Below are positions 1-5,702 of a stretch of 6,170 nucleotides of DNA, one piece after another. A program made the position numbers and the translations under genes. A model generated the notes under the pieces. That model made no database searches, was not told the DNA's origin, and saw only the letters and a program-made list of their open reading frames with translations. Each line of letters opens with the position of its first letter. The stretch's first letter is position 1. This DNA comes from Planctomycetota bacterium (GTDB taxonomy: Bacteria > Planctomycetota > MHYJ01 > JACQXL01): NCBI GenBank assembly GCA_016208805.1, contig JACQXL010000059.1, forward strand, positions 1 to 6,170, written 5' to 3'.

Positions 1-75
1 TCAGTAATTAGTAATGAGACCCTTCGCTACGCTCAGGGTGACATGAGTCACTTTGTGCCTTTGTGTCTTTGTGGT
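1..75. repeat. Fragments of intergenic repeat families (half palindrome and three 8-base tandem units)
   Basis: Bases 17-43 match 24 of 27 positions of bases 2177-2203 (agacccttc...cagggtgaca), the right half of the composite element in front of the radical SAM gene. Only this half is present, or the rest lies outside the window. Bases 51-74 are three tandem 8-mers, CTTTGTGC, CTTTGTGT and CTTTGTGG. No gene is visible here; this is non-coding repeat material upstream of the first LTxxQ gene. Confidence 0.7.
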
Positions 76-87
76 GAGACCGGTCTC
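76..87. repeat. Perfect 12-base palindrome
   Basis: GAGACCGGTCTC reads the same on both strands. It lies between the 8-base tandem units and the possible promoter of the first LTxxQ gene. It could be a protein-binding site or simply the edge of a repeat; nothing in the sequence decides between these. Confidence 0.4.
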
Positions 88-101
88 AGCGGTCGGAGCG
101 A

Positions 102-130
102 AACTTTCGGCCATATCGGGTGTTTATAAT
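102..130 (+). promoter_or_regulatory. Possible promoter of the first LTxxQ gene
   Basis: A perfect TATAAT lies at 125-130, about 70 bases before the start codon at 201. There is no good TTGACA at the right distance; the closest sequence is the aacttt/actttc area near 102-108. The call therefore rests on the -10 box and its place just after the repeat block. Confidence 0.3.
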
Positions 131-185
131 ATAGTGGATAGGTAGTAGTGATGAGGTGATAGTGGTTCGCCTCGGATGGACTATG

Positions 186-192
186 AAAGGAG
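186..192 (+). promoter_or_regulatory. Ribosome binding site deciding the start at 201
   Basis: AAAGGAG is followed by 8 bases and then ATG at 201. This strong Shine-Dalgarno sequence, together with the hydrophobic signal sequence that begins right after this ATG, favours 201 over the upstream in-frame start at 156, which would add 15 residues unlike a signal peptide. Confidence 0.8.
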
Positions 193-200
193 ATGCTGAT

Positions 201-839
201 ATGAACGGCAAAATATGGTTAGTGGGTTTTATGGTATTAATATTGGTTATTCCTTATTACCTGGCTGGCGCCGAGAGCGAACAAATCAACAAAACCGCAG
301 TCAGTCCCGTTAATAGGGAAAAGGTGGAGGAACTGCGCGGCGAGATTTCGCTCATTAACCTGGTCAACGGGCTCAACCTGACCGAAGAGCAAATTAACCA
401 GTTGATTGCCATCAACAAGGAAGTCCAGGCATTGAAAGAATCCTATAAACAGAAAGGCGAACAAATTGCGGCCGAATCCCTGACCGCATTTACCGAACTG
501 AAACAATCGCTGATAGAAAACGGGTCCAATGTCCCGCCCAAGATTGCCGGCAAGGCTGGCGAGGTCAACGAGAAAGGCAAACCCCTAAAGGAAGAAATGC
601 TGGCCAAACTGCCGCCCTATCAGGATAAGATAGAGTCCATCCTGACCGAGGCCCAGAAAGAGGTAATCAACTCCTTCAAGCCCTGCCTGCTTCCGCCCAA
701 GAGCCAGAAAGACCCTGTCCGGGCCGGACAGGCCGCCTCACACGAACATGCGGTCAATATCCTCAGGCGCATCCGCCATATACCGCAGGACGAATACGAA
801 CAAAAGCGGACCGATATCCTGACCAGACGTGGAATTTGA
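201..839 (+). CDS. Secreted LTxxQ-type helical protein, C-terminally truncated by a frameshifting deletion
   Basis: A 212-residue product of unknown function. Residues 1-24 form a signal peptide (K4, hydrophobic stretch to L21, likely cleavage after AGA), so the protein is probably periplasmic or exported. The rest is charged and largely helical. It has LTEEQ at 60-64 and LTEAQ at 148-152, two motifs of the kind seen in the Spy/CpxP (LTxxQ) group, followed by a conserved block with C162 in PCLLPP and then DPVRAGQA. The protein aligns with the downstream paralogue at 1193-2110 until about residue 209, then ends in the out-of-frame residues GI and a stop. The paralogue continues for about 100 residues, and the matching 3' part survives in another frame at 829-1065. 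I read this as a decaying gene; a shortened but functional protein, or an assembly error, is also possible. The link to Spy/CpxP rests on the motif only. Confidence 0.7.
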   Translation: MNGKIWLVGFMVLILVIPYYLAGAESEQINKTAVSPVNREKVEELRGEISLINLVNGLNLTEEQINQLIAINKEVQALKESYKQKGEQIAAESLTAFTELKQSLIENGSNVPPKIAGKAGEVNEKGKPLKEEMLAKLPPYQDKIESILTEAQKEVINSFKPCLLPPKSQKDPVRAGQAASHEHAVNILRRIRHIPQDEYEQKRTDILTRRGI

Positions 840-1065
840 ACTCAATAAGGAGGAACTGGCCGGAAAGTTTGAGGTGAAGGACAAGCGCGAGGAGTTGTCC
901 GAGGAACTAAAGAACTTAAGCGAATACCGGGAGAAGGACCTTCGGCCGCGGCTGAATAAGTTCGGCCGGTTCTTCCTTGACCCCAAGATGGCCGGCGTGC
1001 TGGAGGCCAAACTGGTTACGATGAAGAATCCGAAACCACTTGAAACCACAGATACACACAGATAA
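829..1065 (+). pseudogene. Detached 3' remnant of the first LTxxQ gene
   Basis: This open frame begins with GTG at 829, overlapping the end of the truncated gene by 11 bases. It encodes VEFELN followed by a charged helical stretch and a GRFFLDP...VLEAKL ending. This matches the C-terminal region of the intact paralogue (VEFELN..., GRYLLGP...VLTKRL) with about one gap. It is therefore the original C terminus, shifted out of frame by the deletion. There is no Shine-Dalgarno sequence at a suitable distance, so expression would need re-initiation at the overlapping stop and start. The last residues (about ETTDTHR) and the TAA stop are encoded by an intergenic repeat that begins near 1044, so the original stop has probably been lost too. 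Confidence 0.65.
1044..1063 (+). repeat. CACAGAT repeat, copy A
   Basis: The sequence is a 20-base copy (aaccacagat + acacacagat) differing by one base from the copies at 5703-5722 and, reversed, 2209-2228. It lies at the 3' end of the broken LTxxQ gene and runs into that frame's stop codon. Confidence 0.75.
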
Positions 1066-1076
1066 GAATAAAATAA

Positions 1077-1104
1077 TTTACACGACAGAATCGTTATATA
1101 TAAT
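1077..1104 (+). promoter_or_regulatory. Candidate sigma70-type promoter of the intact LTxxQ gene
   Basis: TTTACA at 1077-1082 (5 of 6 to TTGACA) and a perfect TATAAT at 1099-1104 are 16 bases apart, about 90 bases upstream of the start codon. This suggests the second paralogue has its own transcript. The leader contains repeated ACGGATT words at 1118-1142 (acggatt, aaacagattga, acggatt), another intergenic repeat family. The rest of 1066-1192 shows nothing else recognisable. Confidence 0.5.
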
Positions 1105-1192
1105 GTGATGTGAGTAAACGGATTAAACAGATTGAACGGATTATTTATCAGATATATCCGCTAAATCAGTTTACTTAAAAGAAAGGTAGGGT

Positions 1193-2110
1193 ATGTTGAT
1201 GAAGACAAAGGCATTGTGGTTAATAATCCTGGGGTTATTGCTTTGCCTACCGCTCTGGGCGGCTAAGGGAGACGATAAACCGCCTGAGTTTGAGATGAAA
1301 CTCCAGAAGGCGTTTGAGGAGATTTCCACCCTCAACCTGATTAACGGCTTGAACCTGACCCAGGACCAGATTAAGCAGATTATTGAATGCAACAAGGAAC
1401 TGGAGACCCTGCGCCAGGATTGCAACAAGGAATTTGAGTCCGTGGCATCCGATACCATGGATGCCTACGGCAAACTCAAGGAGGCCGTGGAGAAGAACCA
1501 AGGGATTCCCAAGGACGTGGAACGCAAGGCCTTTATGATGGAACAACAGGTCAAGCAGATACGCGAGGAGATGATGTCCGAGGCATCCAATATAGAAAAG
1601 AAACTGGAAGCCGTCCTGACCGAGGCCCAGATGGAGGTGGTCAATACCTTCAACCCCTGCCTGATTCCGCCCAAGAACCTCAAAGAGCCGGTCCGGGCCG
1701 GGCAAGCCAATGACAACGACCACATCCTCAATATGTTCAAGCGGATTCGCTCCCTGCCGTCCGATGTCTATGACAAAGAGAAAGACAAGATTGTCTCCAG
1801 ACACTTAGAAGAAATACAAAAACACATCGGCAACCTGACCCAGGAAGAATTAGAGCAGGAAAAGCAGAATACCATTGCTGTTTTTGACAAGGTCCGGGCG
1901 ATGAAGGATGTGGAGTTTGAACTCAACGGCCCGGAGGTGGCCACCGAGTATATGAAGCACGGCAAGAAACTCAAGGGCGAGGAACTGCGCGACGAGATGA
2001 TGAAACTGAACCAGACCCGGCACGGCGGGCTTGGACGGGTCGGCCGCTATCTGCTGGGGCCGACCGTGGTCCAGGTGCTGACCAAACGGCTGGAGATGAT
2101 GAAGAGTTAA
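1193..2110 (+). CDS. Secreted LTxxQ-type helical protein, intact paralogue
   Basis: A 305-residue protein of unknown function. Residues 1-24 are a signal peptide (K4, K6, hydrophobic core ALWLIILGLLL, then LPLWAA), placing it outside the cytoplasm; C18 is not in a proper lipobox. The mature part is highly charged and predicted mostly helical or coiled. It has LTQDQ at 55-59, LTEAQ at 142-146 and a looser LTQEE further on. LTxxQ pairs mark the Spy/CpxP group of periplasmic chaperone and stress proteins, but this protein is about twice their length, so only a distant resemblance is claimed. C156 lies in PCLIPP (155-160), followed by PVRAGQA (166-172), the block most conserved with the upstream copy. 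Two start codons compete, 1193 and 1199. AAAGG at 1182-1186 suits the first and the taggg stretch suits the second, which gives a more typical MKTK signal start. No neighbour reveals its job. Confidence 0.8.
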   Translation: MLMKTKALWLIILGLLLCLPLWAAKGDDKPPEFEMKLQKAFEEISTLNLINGLNLTQDQIKQIIECNKELETLRQDCNKEFESVASDTMDAYGKLKEAVEKNQGIPKDVERKAFMMEQQVKQIREEMMSEASNIEKKLEAVLTEAQMEVVNTFNPCLIPPKNLKEPVRAGQANDNDHILNMFKRIRSLPSDVYDKEKDKIVSRHLEEIQKHIGNLTQEELEQEKQNTIAVFDKVRAMKDVEFELNGPEVATEYMKHGKKLKGEELRDEMMKLNQTRHGGLGRVGRYLLGPTVVQVLTKRLEMMKS

Positions 2111-2116
2111 ACCACC

Positions 2117-2228
2117 AAACCACAGATAAACACAGGCAGTGTCATTCTGAGCGAGAGCGAAGAATCTCTCGTTAATAGACCCTTCACTTCGTTCAGGGTG
2201 ACAAAACTATCTGTGTGCATCTGTGGTT
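2117..2228. repeat. Composite palindromic intergenic element
   Basis: The outer arms are inverted CACAGAT repeats: 2117-2136, and 2209-2228 in reverse, matching at 16 of 20 positions. Between them a second palindrome (about 2140-2202) starts with GTCATTCTGAGCGA and ends with TTCGTTCAGGGTGAC, imperfect inverted ends. The right half recurs at 17-43. There is no transposase and no coding potential of its own. It resembles a MITE-like or REP-like element, perhaps one palindrome nested in another. It fills nearly all the space between the LTxxQ gene and the radical SAM gene. Confidence 0.7.
2209..2228 (-). repeat. CACAGAT repeat, copy C, next to the radical SAM start
   Basis: Read on the minus strand this is identical over 20 bases to 5703-5722. 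On the plus strand (atctgtgtgc + atctgtggtt) it ends 8 bases before the ATG at 2237, where the ribosome binding site should be. I see no AGGAGG-like sequence there. Confidence 0.8.
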
Positions 2229-2236
2229 GCAACCAT

Positions 2237-3418
2237 ATGAATTGTTCGCGCCGTGAGTTTATTGACGGTCTGATTAAACTGGGCATCGGCGTCCCGATTG
2301 TATCGGGACTGTCGCCGGCTCTGAATGCTCTTTTAGAAGCGGGCTTGCCCGCCGCAGCCTTGGCGGAGGCGGGCCAGTCCATCCGCAAGCGCAATTTCCC
2401 CATAGACTCGTTCCCGGAAGCCCAGTATTATAAGAAACTGCCGGACGGACGGGTCCAGTGCAATCTCTGCCCCAACTTACATATATATAAGGAAAGCGAG
2501 GTCTCGTTCTGCCGCACCCGCCAGGTTTATAAAGGCAAACTGATTACCCTGGCCTACAATAACCCCTGCACCATCAATCTTGACCCGATAGAGAAAGGGC
2601 CGTTCAACCACATCCGGCCGGGCACCAACGTCCTGGCCCTGGCCAGCGGCGGATGCAACCTGCGCTGTCTTTATTGCCAGAACTGGGATATCTCGCAGTC
2701 CCAGCCCAATAAACTCAACACCTTTGACCTGCCCAAGGAAGAGTCCAAAAAGGCGCTGGAAGAAAAGGAATGCAAGGCGATAATGTGGACCTATACCGAG
2801 CCGACGGTCTATCCGGAATATATCAAGGAAATAGCCGGCTACACCACGGCCCAGGGCGTGCGTAACCTGATTTGCACGGCCGGATTTGTCAACCCCGAAC
2901 CGCTCAAAGACCTGTGCAAGACGGCCGAGGGTTTTGCCGTGGCCCTTAAGGCCTTTGACGAGGATGCCTATATCAAGATTGGCCAGCAATCGCTTAAGCC
3001 GGTGCTCAAATCGCTGGAGACCATCAAGGCCGCAGGCAAATGGCTGGAGGTGGTCAACCTGATAGTGCCGACCTATAACGACGATATGGGAACAATTAAG
3101 GAGATGTGCGGCTGGCTGAAGAAAAATCTGGGTAGCGAGACGCCGCTGCATTTCGGCCGGTTCGTGCCGGAATATAAACTCAAAACCCTGCCGCCCACGC
3201 CGTTAAAGACCATAGAGCAGGCGCGCCAGACGGCGCTGGACGAGGGCCTGAAGTTCGTCTATACATTTAATGTCGCGCCGCACGAGGGTAATAACACCTA
3301 TTGCCCCAAATGCGGCAAGCCCATCATCAAGCGGCTGGCCTTTAAGATACTGGAGAATAATATCAAGAACGGGACTTGCGGCTATTGCGGTGAGAAGATA
3401 GCCGGGATATGGGCGTAA
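2237..3418 (+). CDS. amrS: AmmeMemoRadiSam-type radical SAM enzyme (PflA-like) with twin-arginine N terminus
   Basis: A 393-residue radical SAM protein related to pyruvate formate-lyase activating enzymes (COG1180), closest by layout to the AmmeMemoRadiSam system enzyme, whose substrate is unknown to me. The CX3CX2C motif that binds the 4Fe-4S cluster and SAM is C140, C144, C147 (CNLRCLYCQNW). Ahead of it lies the family's cysteine region C75, C78, C92, and at the end a zinc-ribbon-like pair, C356/C359 and C381/C384. The usual AMMECR1 and Memo partners are not in this window. The first residues, MNCSRREF plus a hydrophobic stretch (GIGVPIVSGL), look like a Tat signal, odd for a SAM-dependent enzyme, and give about 50 residues more than the common form. 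The ATG at 2237 was chosen because the Tat-like sequence starts there; a GTG at 2198 in the same frame lies inside a repeat. No Shine-Dalgarno sequence is visible. The gene is convergent with cysS. Confidence 0.85.
   Translation: MNCSRREFIDGLIKLGIGVPIVSGLSPALNALLEAGLPAAALAEAGQSIRKRNFPIDSFPEAQYYKKLPDGRVQCNLCPNLHIYKESEVSFCRTRQVYKGKLITLAYNNPCTINLDPIEKGPFNHIRPGTNVLALASGGCNLRCLYCQNWDISQSQPNKLNTFDLPKEESKKALEEKECKAIMWTYTEPTVYPEYIKEIAGYTTAQGVRNLICTAGFVNPEPLKDLCKTAEGFAVALKAFDEDAYIKIGQQSLKPVLKSLETIKAAGKWLEVVNLIVPTYNDDMGTIKEMCGWLKKNLGSETPLHFGRFVPEYKLKTLPPTPLKTIEQARQTALDEGLKFVYTFNVAPHEGNNTYCPKCGKPIIKRLAFKILENNIKNGTCGYCGEKIAGIWA
2339..2374. repeat. GC-rich palindromic repeat inside the radical SAM coding region
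   Basis: GCCCGCC at 2347-2353 pairs with GGCGGGC at 2368-2374, with a small inner gccttggc palindrome, and is preceded by cgggcttgcccg, another small hairpin. It is translated in frame as roughly EAGLPAAALAEAGQ, in the linker between the Tat-like segment and the enzyme domain. Similar GC-rich words (CCTGCCCGCCGAAG...GCAGGCGGGG) occur in the non-coding gap at 3437-3503, which suggests one repeat family present both inside and outside genes. Confidence 0.5.
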
Positions 3419-3436
3419 CCGTTAATTTACCGCAGA

Positions 3437-3503
3437 CCTGCCCGCCGAAGTCCCTGCCTGTCCCGATGTTCATCGGGACGCAGACAGGTCGGCGCAGGCG
3501 GGG
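3437..3503. repeat. GC-rich palindromic element after the radical SAM gene
   Basis: Its centre is a clean hairpin, TCCCGAT-gttc-ATCGGGA (3461-3478), continued outward by CCTGT/ACAGG with a four-base bulge, and the outer ends CCTGCCCGCC and GCAGGCGGGG also pair. It begins 18 bases after the radical SAM stop codon. The flanking ccgcag and cgcggagaacgcagag words look like one repeat split by this element. It has no T-run, so it is a poor rho-independent terminator, but it could protect the 3' end of the mRNA. Confidence 0.6.
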
Positions 3504-3577
3504 GCGCGGAGAACGCAGAGATATTACATTTTCGGTTCTTCACGGATTTTAGTGGGTAATGGCCCGTACGGACGATA

Positions 3578-3655
3578 ACACACCCCTAAATCCCCTCTTG
3601 ATAGAGGGGACTTGGCGTCAGAATCCCCTCTAATAAGAGTGGGCAGGGGGTGTGT
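3578..3655. repeat. Palindromic element between convergent genes
   Basis: The outer inverted ends ACACACCCC (3578-3586) and GGGGGTGTGT (3646-3655) enclose a perfect hairpin, TCCCCTCT-tgat-AGAGGGGA (3591-3610), and a partly matching second half (aatcccctcta...gagtgggc). It ends 6 bases before the cysS stop codon. It is MITE-like with no coding content. Placed between the radical SAM gene and cysS, it could separate the two converging transcripts, but neither strand has the T-run of an intrinsic terminator. Confidence 0.6.
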
Positions 3656-3661
3656 AACCGG

Positions 3662-5107
3662 TCACCCACACTTTTCCGTGATGAACCACATTTTCTTTAC
3701 CCTTGTTCCGGCTGGAGTGTCCTCAATTACAAATCCCTTTGCCTTAATTTGCTGTTTGATTTCATCGGACCGTTTGTAATCCTTGCGTTTGCGGGCGTCT
3801 TCACGTTCCTTGATAAGCGTATCTATTTCCGGCGGCACGGCTACCTCTTGAACCGTCATTACGCCGATGACCCGGTCAAAATCTTGTAGAAGATTATTTA
3901 TAGCCGACTGCTGGCTAATCGTTGATTTATTCGCCTCCCTGATAAAATCAAACAGCACGGCCAGCGCCTCGGAGATATTCAGGTCATTATCCATTGCCTG
4001 CTCAAAGTTGGTGCGCACGGTTTCTAATCGCGTATCGTGTATCTCGCATCCCGCATCTTTGGCACCACCCATCTTTTCACTAAGCATCAACTTGAAGTCA
4101 GACAGACGCTGGAGTGCATTCTTGGCCGCATCCAGTCCTTCCAGCGTAAAGTTTAGCGGCTGGCGGTAATGGGTATTGAGCAGTGCATAGCGCAGGACCA
4201 TCGGGTTGTAACCCTTCTGCAGGATATCGCGCACGGTATAAAAATTGCCCAATGATTTTGACATCTTCTGGTTATTGACCAACAAGTGCTTGATATGGAA
4301 CCAGTGATTGACGACCTTATGCCCGAGCGCGCCTTCGGACTGGGCTATTTCGCACTCGTGGTGCGGGAAGATGTTATCCTCGCCGCCGGTGTGGATATCA
4401 AACCGCTCGCCTAAGTATTTCAGCGACATAGCCGAGCATTCAATATGCCAGCCCGGAAAACCCTTATGCCAAGGACTATCCCACTGCATCAGATGTTTGG
4501 GGTCTTGTTTCCAGAGTGCGAAATCAAGCGGGTTTTTCTTCTCGGAGTTTACCTCCACCCGGGCGCCGGCCATCAGTTTGTCCAGCGGATTGCCGGAGAG
4601 CCGACCATAATCCGGGAATTTGCTGATATCAAAATAAACGTTACCATTTACTTCGTAGACATACCCTTTCTGGATGAGGGTCTTGACCATTTCTATCATC
4701 TCCGGGATATGCTCGGTGGCCAGCGGATATTTATCAGCCGGCTTGAGGTTGAGTAATTGGGATAGTTCCAGGAATTCCTGGGTATAGAATCTGGTAATCT
4801 CCAAAGGCGATTTCTTTTCCTTGCGGGCGGCGGCCTGGACCTTGTCCTCGCCGGCCTCGACGCTTGAGGGGTCGTCGTCCGTGGTCATATGGCCGACATC
4901 GGTGATATTCATTATCTGGGTAACCCGGTAACCCTTATATTCCAGGTAGCGCCTTAACAGGTCGGCGCAGACGAACGAGCGGAAGTTGCCGATATGCGGA
5001 TGGCTGTAGACCGTCGGCCCGCAGGAATACATCAAAACCTTATTCGGCTGAAGGGGCTTAAACTCTTCTTTCCGCTTAGTAAAGGTATTGTATAAAGATA
5101 AACTCAT
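3662..5107 (-). CDS. cysS: Cysteinyl-tRNA synthetase
   Basis: A cytoplasmic class I aminoacyl-tRNA synthetase that charges tRNA-Cys with cysteine. It has 481 residues, close to the roughly 460 of E. coli. The HIGH-type motif is HPHIGN at 36-41 and the KMSKS loop is at 281-285. The zinc ligands are all present with family spacing: C29, C224, H249 and E253 (25 and 4 residues apart, as in the E. coli enzyme). The GGEDNIFPHHECEIAQ block and the WHIECSAM block are typical. The family's usual ending, IEDTPAGTR, is present and then followed by a short extra tail (about VKKMWFITEKCG) that stops next to a palindromic repeat. It lies downstream of ispF on the same strand across a 122-base repeat spacer, so the two may be cotranscribed. 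The start ATG at 5107 has only a weak upstream purine stretch (acggaaat). Confidence 0.97.
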   Translation of the reverse strand: MSLSLYNTFTKRKEEFKPLQPNKVLMYSCGPTVYSHPHIGNFRSFVCADLLRRYLEYKGYRVTQIMNITDVGHMTTDDDPSSVEAGEDKVQAAARKEKKSPLEITRFYTQEFLELSQLLNLKPADKYPLATEHIPEMIEMVKTLIQKGYVYEVNGNVYFDISKFPDYGRLSGNPLDKLMAGARVEVNSEKKNPLDFALWKQDPKHLMQWDSPWHKGFPGWHIECSAMSLKYLGERFDIHTGGEDNIFPHHECEIAQSEGALGHKVVNHWFHIKHLLVNNQKMSKSLGNFYTVRDILQKGYNPMVLRYALLNTHYRQPLNFTLEGLDAAKNALQRLSDFKLMLSEKMGGAKDAGCEIHDTRLETVRTNFEQAMDNDLNISEALAVLFDFIREANKSTISQQSAINNLLQDFDRVIGVMTVQEVAVPPEIDTLIKEREDARKRKDYKRSDEIKQQIKAKGFVIEDTPAGTRVKKMWFITEKCG

Positions 5108-5229
5108 ATATTTCCGTATAATGACTAATGTCTAAACCCTAATGACTAAAAAATGCCAAATAACTAATAACCAATTAGTCATTTGAACATTAGTCATTCA
5201 TTAGACATTCGTCATTAGGCATTAGTCAT
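5108..5229. repeat. ATTAGTCATT repeat cluster between ispF and cysS
   Basis: The spacer is AT-rich and built from one 10-base word: ATTAGTCATT at 5174-5183, 5189-5198 and 5221-5230, and its reverse AATGACTAAT at 5120-5129, with a near copy (AATGACTAAA) at 5141-5150. Arms 5121-5135 and 5201-5215 are complementary at 14 of 15 positions, and 5141-5149 pairs with 5175-5183, so the transcript could fold into a long hairpin just upstream of cysS. I see no ORF and no T-box-like features here. Confidence 0.75.
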
Positions 5230-5697
5230 TTATATATCTACCAGGACCAGTGCCGCAATTGCCTTCTTATTGCCTATAGGGCCGAGACCCTCCATCGTCT
5301 TGGCCTTGATATTAACCTTATCCGGCTTTATCCCCATTAAACGGGCGATGTTGTTTTTTATTCGGGATTTGGTCTTGCCTAATTTGGGCTCCTGGGCAAA
5401 GATGATGCTGTCCACTCCTTTTACGACGAACCTTTTATGGCGACTGCGAATCAGGGTAATGGTTCGGTGGAGCAGGATGGCGCTGGAGATGCCTTTGTAG
5501 CGCGGGTCGGTATCCGGGAACAGGTCGCCGATATCTCCAGACTTGACCGCGCCTAAAATCGCATCAATCAAGGCGTGCAAAAGCGCATCGGCATCGGAAT
5601 GGCCGACCAGCCCCTTGGGATACTTAATCCTGATGCCGCCCAGGATGAGTGGACGGCCTTTGGTTAGACGGTGGATATCAAAACCGATACCTATCAT
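5230..5697 (-). CDS. ispF: 2-C-methyl-D-erythritol 2,4-cyclodiphosphate synthase
   Basis: A cytoplasmic enzyme of the MEP (non-mevalonate) isoprenoid pathway. It converts CDP-methylerythritol 2-phosphate to the cyclic diphosphate with release of CMP. At 155 residues it has the normal family length. The metal ligands D7 and H9 are in GFDIHRL and H41 is in GHSDADALLH; GDIGDLFPDTDP follows. Near the C terminus KAKTMEGLGPIG corresponds to the usual KATTTEKLGF, keeping the Thr and Glu of that site, with a Lys where E. coli has its first Thr. The ATG at 5697 was chosen because MIGIGFDIH is the normal family start; a GTG at 5718 in the same frame would add seven repeat-encoded residues. There is no Shine-Dalgarno sequence: a CACAGAT repeat ends 5 bases before the ATG. 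cysS lies downstream on the same strand. ispD is not in this window. Confidence 0.95.
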   Translation of the reverse strand: MIGIGFDIHRLTKGRPLILGGIRIKYPKGLVGHSDADALLHALIDAILGAVKSGDIGDLFPDTDPRYKGISSAILLHRTITLIRSRHKRFVVKGVDSIIFAQEPKLGKTKSRIKNNIARLMGIKPDKVNIKAKTMEGLGPIGNKKAIAALVLVDI

Positions 5698-5702
5698 AAC
5701 GA

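Noticed and set aside
201..1065. Programmed ribosomal frameshift joining the two parts of the first LTxxQ gene
   Set aside because: The comparison with the paralogue shows about 35 residues missing at the junction, and no slippery sequence is visible; a deletion explains it better.
1247..1804. Long open frame on the minus strand opposite the intact LTxxQ gene (185 residues)
   Set aside because: It lies wholly inside a well-supported gene with a signal peptide and a conserved paralogue; its His/Leu/Gly-rich product looks like a shadow of the coding strand.
2477..3151. 224-residue open frame on the minus strand opposite the radical SAM gene
   Set aside because: The plus strand encodes the CX3CX2C motif and other family features; the reverse frame shows no recognisable domain.
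3650..4756. Several plus-strand open frames opposite cysS
   Set aside because: All lie within cysS, whose catalytic motifs and zinc ligands are complete on the minus strand.
5108..5229. T-box riboswitch controlling cysS
   Set aside because: The leader holds only repeat words; there is no T-box sequence, specifier loop or terminator before cysS.
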